Of a stretch of DNA of 64,000 nucleotides, positions 1 through 7,758 are shown piece by piece (within the stretch, counting starts at the first letter, position 1; the number at the start of each line of letters is the position of its first letter). A program made the translations under genes and the position numbers. A model generated the notes under the pieces. It saw nothing but the letters and a program-made list of their open reading frames with translations, made no database searches and was not told where the DNA came from. The stretch comes from DAOTXS01 sp034435055 (GTDB lineage Bacteria; Chloroflexota; Anaerolineae; UBA4142). The DNA is taken from assembly GCA_034435055.1 (NCBI GenBank), contig DAOTXS010000014.1:1-64000 (forward strand). The letters are read 5' to 3'.

Positions 1-1223
1 TAGGGCAATCGCATTTGGAGGAATTAAGCGATTTTGTGCGATAATTAGTGCATCTCTCCAGGAGGGACACTATGACGCCCAAGACTCATCAAACGATCAC
101 CAAGTATTTCGCATCTCTCAAAGACCCACGTGATGGGAATGCCATTCAACACCAACTGCAAGACATTCTCGTTATTGCGATTTGTGCCAGCATCTGCGGT
201 GCCGACACCTGGGTCGATGTGGAAACCTGGGGTATTGCGAAAAAGAAATGGTTGCGCGAGTTTTTGGAATTGCCGAACGGCATTCCGTCACACGATACCT
301 TTGGACGTGTCTTTGCTCTACTTGATCCCGATGAATTCCGTAAAGGCTTTCTGAGTTGGATTCGGGCAATTCAGAAATTGACGCACCGCCAAGTCATTGC
401 GTTGGATGGCAAGAAGTTGCGCCGTTCGCATGATAGTCGCTTGGGCAAAAAAGCGATTGCAATGGTGAGTGCCTGGGCGACTGCTAACCACCTGGTACTA
501 GGTCAAGTCAAGGTGCGCTCGAAATCGAATGAAATCACCGCCATTCCTGAGCTCTTGCGTGTGTTGGAAGTCAGTGGGTGTATTGTCACGCTTGATGCCA
601 TCGGTTGCCAGCCCAAAATTGCGGCAAAAATCGTCAAAAAACAAGCCGATTATGTGCTGGCGGTGAAGCAGAATCAAGGACAGTTGTTTGAAGATGTAAA
701 AGACTTGTTTGCCGGTTGCCAGGAAGAAAATTTCCTTCAGGTTCCCCACGACTACGCCAAGACCATTGAGAAAGGGCATGGACGCATTGAAATTCGCGAA
801 TGTTGGACGCTGGCGGATCCAGAATTTCTCGACTACCTGCGTCATCGGGATGCCTGGCCCAAGTTGCATGCCGTGGTGATGGTGCGCGCGGAACGACGGA
901 TGGGCACAAAGCACAGTCGGGAAACCCGTTACTACATCACGAGCGTTGAGAATAATGCCAAGCAGATATTGGAAGCAGTGCGCGCACACTGGGGCATTGA
1001 GAATGGATTGCATTGGGTGCTTGACATTGCATTCCGTGAAGATGAATCGCGTGTCCGCAAAGATCATGCGCCTGAAAATATGGCGGTCTTACGACACATT
1101 GCGCTCAATCTCTTAAAGCAAGAACAGACAGCCAAGATTGGCATCAAAGCGAAAAGACTCAAAGCCGCCTGGGATCAAGATTACTTGCTCAAAGTTCTTT
1201 CGAGTTGAAATGCGATTGCCCTA
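1..1223 (+). mobile_element. ISAs1-family insertion sequence, complete
   Basis: The element begins at or just before the window edge and ends at 1223. Positions 1-16 and 1208-1223 are perfect 16-bp inverted repeats of each other, beginning TAGGGCAATC, and enclose a single intact transposase gene. The right repeat overlaps the transposase stop codon by one base. The target-site duplication cannot be checked because the left flank lies outside the window. Intact ends and an open reading frame suggest a recent, possibly active insertion. Confidence 0.9.
72..1208 (+). CDS. ISAs1-family transposase (DDE)
   Basis: This 378-residue DDE transposase catalyses cut-and-paste movement of the surrounding IS. 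The ATG at 72 is chosen because a strong AGGAGGG ribosome-binding site sits 6 bases upstream; an in-frame GTG at 48 would overlap that site. The family's catalytic aspartates are visible in VIALDGKK and VTLDAIG, and a C-terminal HWGIENGLHW segment carries the likely catalytic Glu, as in ISAs1 (H repeat-associated, YhhI-like) proteins. Length matches the family. No frameshift is present. Confidence 0.93.
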   Translation: MTPKTHQTITKYFASLKDPRDGNAIQHQLQDILVIAICASICGADTWVDVETWGIAKKKWLREFLELPNGIPSHDTFGRVFALLDPDEFRKGFLSWIRAIQKLTHRQVIALDGKKLRRSHDSRLGKKAIAMVSAWATANHLVLGQVKVRSKSNEITAIPELLRVLEVSGCIVTLDAIGCQPKIAAKIVKKQADYVLAVKQNQGQLFEDVKDLFAGCQEENFLQVPHDYAKTIEKGHGRIEIRECWTLADPEFLDYLRHRDAWPKLHAVVMVRAERRMGTKHSRETRYYITSVENNAKQILEAVRAHWGIENGLHWVLDIAFREDESRVRKDHAPENMAVLRHIALNLLKQEQTAKIGIKAKRLKAAWDQDYLLKVLSS

Positions 1224-1287
1224 CACAGAGTTAAAACCATAATACCCGGATTTGGTTTTTTGGATTTGGGAATTTGGGATTTGAGAT

Positions 1288-1917
1288 TTACTCCGTGTCG
1301 TCTTTCGATTCCGCGCCGGTCAAGCGATCGACAAGCGCGCTTCCCACGCCCGCCAGCGCGTCGGTTGGCAAATAGTGACTCGCCGATTCATCGAACAATA
1401 CATTCGCCGACGCCGGAAAATCTTCGTCGCCGGCGTAATACACCGCCGCGACTTTGACGCGCGGCAACGCATCGAACATAAATGCCGCGTCGCCGATTTC
1501 GAGTTTCACGCCGTTCAAATTCTTCGCCGCGCGTTCAAAGACGCTGATGCGATTATCAATCGCTTTGGCAAGCCGGTCGCCGCTGTACCCTTGGTACGCT
1601 TGATGATAAAACATTCCGCCGGGCAAATCGCGGAACGCAACCCATTTGCCCACGTGCGGCGAGCCTTCGGCAGTTTTGAGATAATACAAAAACATCGCGG
1701 TGCGATTCAACCCGCACACTTTGCCGGTCGATTCGACGCGCGCCTCCAAATCTGGAAAAGAAACCAGATGCGCCTCGCCGTAAAACCGGATGCGAAAAAT
1801 TCCATTCACAAATTCCGCGCCAGTGTTCGCGGCGAATTTCTGCGGATCGCCTTTTCGCAATTCGTCTTTCATCGCCGCGACTTGGGCGATCATTTTCTCG
1901 CGCATCGGTGTGGTCAT
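1288..1917 (-). CDS. DUF3786-like protein
   Basis: A 209-residue soluble protein without signal peptide or membrane segment. The overall pattern (FRIRFYGEAH near residue 50, a GKWVAFRDLPGG segment, then GYSGDRLAKA) resembles the DUF3786 family, whose members are often annotated near corrinoid or C1 genes but have no proven function. The start at 1917 follows an AAGGAG site 9 bases upstream; an in-frame ATG at 1947 lacks one. It is flanked by the IS and by a repeat-filled gap, so context says nothing about its role. The family call is by eye. Confidence 0.6.
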   Translation of the reverse strand: MTTPMREKMIAQVAAMKDELRKGDPQKFAANTGAEFVNGIFRIRFYGEAHLVSFPDLEARVESTGKVCGLNRTAMFLYYLKTAEGSPHVGKWVAFRDLPGGMFYHQAYQGYSGDRLAKAIDNRISVFERAAKNLNGVKLEIGDAAFMFDALPRVKVAAVYYAGDEDFPASANVLFDESASHYLPTDALAGVGSALVDRLTGAESKDDTE

Positions 1918-1950
1918 TGATGAAAACTCCTTGAGAAAAATATCCAAAGA

Positions 1951-2031
1951 ACATTAACCGCTAAGTCGCCAAGCGTGCAAAGAAATTTTTTCATTTGTCT
2001 TGGCGTTCTTTGCGTCTTCGCGGTAGGTTTG
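1951..2031. repeat. Dispersed imperfect palindrome, family A
   Basis: This fills the gap between the DUF3786 gene and the SagB-like gene. It is an imperfect inverted repeat whose right arm contains TTGGCGTTCTTTGCGTCTTC. Related copies lie at 2776-2853, 13968-14034, 18372-18438 and 42090-42166, always between genes. They probably form hairpins in the transcripts. Confidence 0.6.
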
Positions 2032-2034
2032 GCT

Positions 2035-2727
2035 TTATTTCCGCCGCCCGACCGGAATTACATACAACGGTTGTTGATCGGCGGGGAGCGCAAGCACGCG
2101 TTGCACTTGGACATCATCGAACGCGCCAATTGGCACCGCACCCAGATTTAGCGCGACCGCTTGCAGTAAAACATTTTGCGCCGCGTGCCCGGCTTCGATG
2201 TGCGCGTAGCGCGGCGCGCGGTCGCTGTACCTGACCGCGAGTCGTTCGTACACCGCCGCGATCACAAAATCGACCGGCGCGAGTTTGACCGACTCTTGTT
2301 CCAAGCACACGACGAACAACGGGTGTCGCAAATCGCCGCGCAAGTGAAAACGCAATTGATGATTTGCCGGGTCGTATCGAAAGACACCATCGCGTTTGAC
2401 GACGTAAACTTCGAGTGGATACAACGCGCCCGCCGATGGCGCGGTGCGCTGACCGGTTGGACTTGTGATGCCTTGCGCCGCCCACAGCAATTGCCCAATT
2501 TCTGCCAGCGATAATTCTTCGGCCGCGTATTCGCGCACGGAACGCCGTTGGGCGAGTGTCTCTTCGAGCGAAAATTTTCCTTTGAGTTGCGGCGTCGGCA
2601 AGGCAATCGATGGCGGCAGCACGGCACTGATCGCGCCGGTCGTCGGCGTTGGAGTTGGGCGCGGCGTCGGCGATGAAGTACACGCGCAAGCCAGCGCCAA
2701 CATCGTCATTGCGATTACGATTTTCAT
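2035..2727 (-). CDS. SagB/ThcOx-type nitroreductase lipoprotein
   Basis: A 230-residue FMN-dependent nitroreductase-fold protein of the SagB/ThcOx type. The ATG at 2727 gives a signal peptide ending in LALACAC (lipobox), then a Thr/Pro linker (residues 17-31), so the enzyme should be anchored outside the membrane. Family marks are RRSVREY, the LLWAAQGIT segment and TAPSAGALYPLE, where FMN and substrate contacts lie. SagB proteins oxidise azolines in modified peptides. No cyclodehydratase or precursor gene lies nearby, so this is a stand-alone member whose substrate is unknown. An exported lipoprotein form is unusual for a flavin-dependent member. Confidence 0.85.
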   Translation of the reverse strand: MKIVIAMTMLALACACTSSPTPRPTPTPTTGAISAVLPPSIALPTPQLKGKFSLEETLAQRRSVREYAAEELSLAEIGQLLWAAQGITSPTGQRTAPSAGALYPLEVYVVKRDGVFRYDPANHQLRFHLRGDLRHPLFVVCLEQESVKLAPVDFVIAAVYERLAVRYSDRAPRYAHIEAGHAAQNVLLQAVALNLGAVPIGAFDDVQVQRVLALPADQQPLYVIPVGRRK

Positions 2728-2775
2728 AGTACACTCGCTCGCTAAAAGAGTCAATTAGACTTTACGAAAATAGGA

Positions 2776-2853
2776 ATCTCACGCCAAGCCGCAAAGCTCG
2801 CAAAGGTTTTTGAATTATTTTTTTGCGTTCTTTGCGCCTTTGCGAGAGCCCAA
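2776..2853. repeat. Dispersed imperfect palindrome, family A
   Basis: Second copy of the family A palindrome, with left arm ACGCCAAGCCGCAAAG and right arm TTTGCGTTCTTTGCG separated by an A/T-rich centre. It lies between the SagB-like gene and the family B repeat. Confidence 0.55.
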
Positions 2854-2882
2854 GTTTTATTCCGGAAAGTCAATTACACAAT

Positions 2883-2970
2883 GTCATTGCGAGCCGCCAA
2901 AGGCGGCGTGGCAATCTCCACAGTACTTTGGGGATTGCTTCGTCGTCGTTTCACAACTCCTCGCAATGAC
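2883..2970. repeat. Dispersed palindrome, family B (MITE/REP-like)
   Basis: Bounded by the perfect 11-bp inverted ends GTCATTGCGAG (2883-2893) and CTCGCAATGAC (2960-2970), with internal GCAATCTC and GATTGCTTCG blocks. A second copy with identical ends lies at 10435-10514. Matching ends and similar length (88 and 80 bp) suggest a small non-autonomous repeat. Confidence 0.75.
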
Positions 2971-2977
2971 ACCTCGA

Positions 2978-4207
2978 CTATTCGTAGACCTTCTCACCTT
3001 CGGTCTCCGCGTTCACCGCATCCATCTCGACATCACGCGCGGTCGGTTTCGTTGCCAGCAATTCTTTGTAATACTCGTGTTGAATGACGAGATTCATAAT
3101 CTCGTTCGTGCCTGTCCAAATCATCATCAAGCGCGCGTCGCGGAGCAAGCGCTCGATCGGATAAACATTTGTGTAACCGATGCCGCCCATCACTTGCATT
3201 GCGTTGTTGACAACGTGCCACGCTGTCTCGGTCGCCAGTTTTTTTGATTCGGAGACCAAGCGGCGTACACGTCCTGGGTTGTCGTTCGCGTCGATGGCGC
3301 GCGCCGTTTGATGCACGAGCGCGCGCGCCGCATCAATCTGGGTGATGCTCTCGGCGATTTGAAAACTCACGCCTTCAAACTCGCGAATCTTTTGCCCAAA
3401 CGCGCGGCGCCGATCCGCGTAGCGCGCCGCAATTTCGATTGCCGCGCGCGCGAGACCAAGCGCGCCCGCCGCGCTTGTCATTCGTTCCGGAATCATCATT
3501 TGATTGAAAATCTCACCCGCGCCATTCTCGCGCCCGATCAGATTTTCCGCCGGCACGCGCGCATCGCGAAAGTACACGCGACCGGTGCCGCCGCCGCGCG
3601 TCCCCATCAATCCGTACACGTGCTGCACCTCGACATTTGCGCCGCGTTCGACGAGGAACGCGCTGATCGCGCGCGGTTCATCGCCGGTGCGCGCATAGAC
3701 CAAGAAATAATCCGCGCCTTCCGCGCCGACGATGAAACGTTTTTGTCCGTTCAGGACATAGAAATCGCCGTCGCGTTTGGCGCGCGTCGTCGCGCCAAAG
3801 AAATCAGAGCCGCCGCGCGGCTCGGTCAACGCTTCCGCCGTCGTCAATTTCCCTTCGAGGGTCGGGCGCAAGAATTTTTCTTTTTGCGCGCGCGTGCCAA
3901 AACAATGAATCGCCTCGCCGACGATCGTGGGCAGAGAGTACAAACACGCGAGCGACGCGCCCAGCACGCCGATTTCTTCGAGCGCGAGAACTTCGTGTTC
4001 CCAGTTTAGCCCGCGCCCGCCGAATTCTTTGGGAAATCGCAAGCCGAGCAAATTTTGGGCGGCAAGTTTTTGCAGATACTCGCGCGGATAGCGCACCTTG
4101 TCCGCGTCCATATCGAGCAAGAGTTGGCGCGGCACTTCTGTTCGCGCAAACGTGCGCGCTTCGTCGCGCAGTGCCAGTTGTTCTTTGGTCAAGAGAATGT
4201 CCAGCAT
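2978..4207 (-). CDS. Acyl-CoA dehydrogenase family protein
   Basis: A 409-residue FAD flavoenzyme of the acyl-CoA dehydrogenase fold, expected to introduce an alpha-beta double bond into an acyl-CoA and pass electrons to an electron-transfer flavoprotein. The start at 4207 follows GGGAGGAG. N-terminal helices are at residues 1-120, the beta domain (TEPRGGSD at 128-135, FIVGAEGADYFLVYAR) at 121-230 and C-terminal helices after that (RRRAFGQKI, QVMGGIGYT). The catalytic Glu site of the short-chain type is replaced (IWTGTNE, Thr365), but Glu241 in IPERMTSAAG aligns with the isovaleryl/long-chain-type base. No beta-oxidation partners are nearby, so the substrate is unknown. Confidence 0.9.
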   Translation of the reverse strand: MLDILLTKEQLALRDEARTFARTEVPRQLLLDMDADKVRYPREYLQKLAAQNLLGLRFPKEFGGRGLNWEHEVLALEEIGVLGASLACLYSLPTIVGEAIHCFGTRAQKEKFLRPTLEGKLTTAEALTEPRGGSDFFGATTRAKRDGDFYVLNGQKRFIVGAEGADYFLVYARTGDEPRAISAFLVERGANVEVQHVYGLMGTRGGGTGRVYFRDARVPAENLIGRENGAGEIFNQMMIPERMTSAAGALGLARAAIEIAARYADRRRAFGQKIREFEGVSFQIAESITQIDAARALVHQTARAIDANDNPGRVRRLVSESKKLATETAWHVVNNAMQVMGGIGYTNVYPIERLLRDARLMMIWTGTNEIMNLVIQHEYYKELLATKPTARDVEMDAVNAETEGEKVYE

Positions 4208-4324
4208 CGTTGCTCCTCCCGGGTCCAAATTTTGGATTTGCGATTTTAGATTTTATCCGCGCTCGTCCGCGTCCAATTTCCAATAGCATTTTACAATCGA
4301 AAATCGGCAATCGCAAATCGAAAA

Positions 4325-4843
4325 TTACTGTATCCACTTGACCAACTCGCTCAACTCGCGGCGCGGGCGAATCTTGGGTGGCTTGCCCGGATAACCCATC
4401 GGCAGAATGGCGACCGGTTTCAAATCGTCGCCGACGCCGATTGCCGCGCTGACCATTGCATCGTTGAACGCGCCAACCCACACACTCGCTAAACCCAGCG
4501 CGGTCGCCGCGAGATGCGCGAACGCGCAAGCAATCGTTGCATCTTGAAGGCAGTACAGTTGGATGCCGCGTTCGCCGTACTTGACCGCCGACCGCGCCGG
4601 ATGCGCGCAAAAGACCAGCGCGATTTGCGCCTGCCCGATGAATTCCTGATCGAACGATGCGCGCTGAAGCGCAAGCAAAATGTCGCGCTTCGTTACAGCG
4701 AAAATCTCATAACCCTGCAAATTCCCCGCCGACGGCGCGGCGTTGGCGGCGCCCAGAATCGCTTGCAATTTTTCCGGTTCGATGGGTTGCGCTGTGAATC
4801 CGCGAATTGAATGGCGGTTGCGAATAACCTCAAAGAATTCCAT
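4325..4843 (-). CDS. Nitroreductase family protein
   Basis: A 172-residue FMN-binding nitroreductase-fold protein, probably a soluble cytoplasmic dimer reducing an unknown substrate with NAD(P)H. Visible marks are RHSIRGF at the N terminus, NAAPSAGNLQGYEIF (FMN phosphate region) at about residues 34-48, and the C-terminal PVAILPMGYPG. A GGAGGT site lies 9 bases before the ATG. It is the second nitroreductase-fold gene in 3 kb; the SagB-like lipoprotein is the other. The acyl-CoA dehydrogenase lies directly downstream on the same strand after a 117-bp gap. Confidence 0.87.
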   Translation of the reverse strand: MEFFEVIRNRHSIRGFTAQPIEPEKLQAILGAANAAPSAGNLQGYEIFAVTKRDILLALQRASFDQEFIGQAQIALVFCAHPARSAVKYGERGIQLYCLQDATIACAFAHLAATALGLASVWVGAFNDAMVSAAIGVGDDLKPVAILPMGYPGKPPKIRPRRELSELVKWIQ

Positions 4844-4900
4844 TTAGATGCTACCTCCGTAATTTGATTATACAACGCGAACAGGGTTCGCGCCATTTTT

Positions 4901-4941
4901 AAAAATCAAAAACGGCTCATCGCCGCGCCGGGAGACGAGCC
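4901..4941 (-). terminator. Rho-independent terminator of the kinase operon
   Basis: On the minus strand an 8-bp stem (4934-4941 with 4914-4921, one G-T pair) is followed by a T-rich tract at 4901-4913. It lies just after the stop codon of the Ser/Thr kinase gene. Confidence 0.7.
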
Positions 4942-4968
4942 ATCGACAAAAATCTCCATCAGCGTCAA

Positions 4969-6651
4969 TCATTCCAATTTCCACACCGCGAAATCTTCGA
5001 ACCGAAAATGGGCGGCAACATTGGATGTGCTGATCGTCAGTCCTATCTTGCCGGGTTTCAGACCATAGTCATTGATCGGAGTTAACTTGGTGCCGTTGAT
5101 GCAAGGCGTGATGCTCGTCACGCCGATCAACACACCCAACGCATTCGATTTGCCGCTTTGCACGAGCGGCGTGACTGTCCAATCTTGGAGGGTTTCCCAT
5201 TGCCCCCGGACTCGTTTGGAAACTCGATATTTACCAAGATCGTTAATTCGAAAGAGGTAATAATTATCTTCATCCTGATGACCAAAAAGTAAACCGTACC
5301 CGCTATCGGCAGGACCGCTCACGCGTTGCGCATGAGTTTCAATTCGATATCGTGAACTCAGGTTGGCAACCTCCATCGCTTTGTATCGAACAGATTCGGT
5401 AACCGTCATCCGCATCATTAACGCGCCATTTTCGTAATACAACTCGCTGGTGGAACCCCAGCCGCTCTTGGAATCATCGAACTCGTCAAAGAGAACAAGA
5501 CGACCGCCCGTCTGCGGTGGACAGGCGGATGGCAAAGACGGCGTGGGCAGACTCGTCGCCGTAACACTCGGCGATACGCGCGCGGATGCCGTGGGCGTGG
5601 TGGGAAAAAATTTCGGCAAAAATAGCGACGCGCCGACGATCATCAAGAAACAAAAGATCAACAAGAGACAACCGCTCACACTGTAGCCCGCGATTGTTGG
5701 AAGATTAAATTGGGGTCGACGAGAACTTGATTCCTTTTCAGGCGATTTCTGTTCTGGAGGCGGTTCACGAACGGTTTCCTGATCCGAATCTTTGCGTTCT
5801 TCTTTTTCAACCGGGATTTCACCGCGCACAGCCGCGCTGAACGCTTTCGCCAATTCGCCGGTCGATGCGAAACGCGCATCGGGATTTTTTTCCAACGCTT
5901 TGAGAATGACCGTTTGGATTGCATCCGCAACGTCTGGGTTGAATTGTTTAGGCGGCGGCGGTGGATCGTACACATGCTTTTTCAACACCGCTGCTGGCGT
6001 TTCGCCCAGAAATGGAACGCGCCCGGCAATCAACTCGTAAAGCACAACGCCGAGCGAGTACACATCACTGCGCACATCGACCGGCAAACCCTCGGCTTGC
6101 TCCGGCGACATATACGATGCCGTCCCGCTGGTTTCGCCCGGCTTGCTAAGCCGCACCGATTCTGCCATCAACTTGGCGATGCCAAAATCGGTGAGCACCG
6201 GTTCACCGGGGGAACGGAACATGATATTCGCCGGTTTGATGTCCCGGTGAATCGCGCCAAGTTTGTGCGCATGATCTAGCGCGTCGCCGACCTTGTCCAT
6301 CAACTGCGCGATTTCCTCCAGCGTCATTTTTTGCCCACGCGCGCGCAGTTTCGCAAGGCGATCTTTGAGCGTCCCCCCGGCGAGGTACTCCATCACCATG
6401 AACGGCTGTCCGTTCACAACTTCAAATGCGTACAGCCGCACGATGTTAGAGTGATTCAGTTTTCGTAACAATCTGGCTTCGCGCAGAAAGCGGCGTTCAA
6501 AGCCGCGTTCGCGCGCAAGATGCGGATAGATCGTTTTGATGGCAACCTTGTCCACCAAATTGGGATCGTGCGCCAGATAGACTTCGCCAAAGCCGCCTTG
6601 CCCAAGCAAGCGGATAACGCCATATTTGCCGAAGGATGTCGGTGGGTTCAT
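4969..6651 (-). CDS. Membrane Ser/Thr protein kinase, PknB type
   Basis: A 560-residue receptor-like Hanks-type kinase. The kinase domain spans residues 8-275: glycine loop LGQGGFGEV (16-24), catalytic Lys39, HRDIKPAN with Asp137, DFG at 155-157, and the APE-equivalent SPEQAEG. An acidic juxtamembrane linker (about 276-315) leads to one membrane segment (about 323-348), then a Thr/Pro linker and an outer beta-sandwich domain (about 385-560) resembling laminin-G/DUF1080 ligand-binding modules. It is the last gene of an operon with two FHA proteins, which are the likely phosphothreonine-binding partners. The all-beta sensor replaces the PASTA repeats usual in PknB. Confidence 0.93.
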   Translation of the reverse strand: MNPPTSFGKYGVIRLLGQGGFGEVYLAHDPNLVDKVAIKTIYPHLARERGFERRFLREARLLRKLNHSNIVRLYAFEVVNGQPFMVMEYLAGGTLKDRLAKLRARGQKMTLEEIAQLMDKVGDALDHAHKLGAIHRDIKPANIMFRSPGEPVLTDFGIAKLMAESVRLSKPGETSGTASYMSPEQAEGLPVDVRSDVYSLGVVLYELIAGRVPFLGETPAAVLKKHVYDPPPPPKQFNPDVADAIQTVILKALEKNPDARFASTGELAKAFSAAVRGEIPVEKEERKDSDQETVREPPPEQKSPEKESSSRRPQFNLPTIAGYSVSGCLLLIFCFLMIVGASLFLPKFFPTTPTASARVSPSVTATSLPTPSLPSACPPQTGGRLVLFDEFDDSKSGWGSTSELYYENGALMMRMTVTESVRYKAMEVANLSSRYRIETHAQRVSGPADSGYGLLFGHQDEDNYYLFRINDLGKYRVSKRVRGQWETLQDWTVTPLVQSGKSNALGVLIGVTSITPCINGTKLTPINDYGLKPGKIGLTISTSNVAAHFRFEDFAVWKLE

Positions 6652-6666
6652 TTCGACGCTCCCATT

Positions 6667-7758
6667 TCACGGCGCGCGCGGCGAAACAATCGGCACGAGC
6701 CACAGTCGCGTCAAAAGATCGATGACGACAGCAACGGCAACCAACGCGATAGTAAAGCCAATGACGATGAACGCCAAAACGATTGTCGCACGCCGGCGAT
6801 TGACCAACCACGTGGAGCGACTAAGCGTGTACAGCGAAAAAATGCCGGCGGCGACGAACAGTAACAGAATAATGTAAGGCAAGGCGATTAACACGGGAGA
6901 CAGCGGATGCGTGATGAGCTCAAAGAACTGCGCGACGACTTTGAGCGTTGCAAAGATGATCCCCAAGATGCCAAGCAACGTGGCAAGCGCACCTTGCCGT
7001 CCCAAGGTTCGCGCATTCGACGGCGAACCTAAAAGCGGCGCAAGATTTTTAGCGAAACGATCCAGCCAAGCCGCGAGACCACTTTTCGCATCGGCGGTCT
7101 TGTACGTGAGCGAAACCGCTTTAGCAATCCACAACACATCGCCATCGGCAAGTAATTTTTGAGGAACGCGCACTCCTTGATACGTAATTCCATTGGCACT
7201 TGCCAGATCAACAATTTCGTAACCGCCGGGCGTCCGCCGCAATTCTGCGTGCCGCCGAGAAATCACCCGATCCTCCACGACAATGTCGTTCGTGGGATCA
7301 CGCCCCAATGTCAGCGTCGCGCGGTCAAGCCAAACTTCCTTCGTGCCTTCCGCGGTGCTGACCATCAACCGCGGGGCGGCAACCGTGAGCGTGGCGGTCT
7401 GAGGCGTCAGTGTCTCTGCTGCCCCCGGCGTCAACGCCGTTCCTTCATCGACCGGCGCAGACACACGCAGAACAAGCGCATAATTTCCAATGCGCAAGAC
7501 ATCGCCATCTTTGAGCGGATACGCTTTCTGCGCTTCGATGGGCACGTCTCGCACGTACGTCCGATTGTCACTGCCAAGATCGGTTACCAGAATCGCATCG
7601 TCTGCCAGTTCCACGCGCGCGTGATAACGCGAAACCTGCGCATCGTTCAAAACGATCTGATTATCCGGCGCGCGGCCAATCGTGGTGATGTGTTGAGTGA
7701 GCGGAACTTCGCGCCGCTCGTCGCCGTGATGAATGATCAATGTCGCGGTGCGCGGCAT
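6667..7758 (-). CDS. Tandem FHA-domain membrane protein
   Basis: A 363-residue protein with two forkhead-associated domains, at about residues 8-100 (TIGRAPDNQI, VSRYHARVE, DLGSDNRTYV) and 130-215 (LGRDPTNDIV, ISRRHAELR, DLASANGITY). FHA domains bind phosphothreonine peptides. The C-terminal third carries a hydrophobic stretch near 255-280 and two more helices after that, so the FHA domains face the cytoplasm. It starts directly after the stop codon of the upstream FHA-hydrolase gene and ends 15 bp before the kinase, which implies translation coupling and phosphorylation-dependent docking to that kinase. Confidence 0.9.
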   Translation of the reverse strand: MPRTATLIIHHGDERREVPLTQHITTIGRAPDNQIVLNDAQVSRYHARVELADDAILVTDLGSDNRTYVRDVPIEAQKAYPLKDGDVLRIGNYALVLRVSAPVDEGTALTPGAAETLTPQTATLTVAAPRLMVSTAEGTKEVWLDRATLTLGRDPTNDIVVEDRVISRRHAELRRTPGGYEIVDLASANGITYQGVRVPQKLLADGDVLWIAKAVSLTYKTADAKSGLAAWLDRFAKNLAPLLGSPSNARTLGRQGALATLLGILGIIFATLKVVAQFFELITHPLSPVLIALPYIILLLFVAAGIFSLYTLSRSTWLVNRRRATIVLAFIVIGFTIALVAVAVVIDLLTRLWLVPIVSPRAP

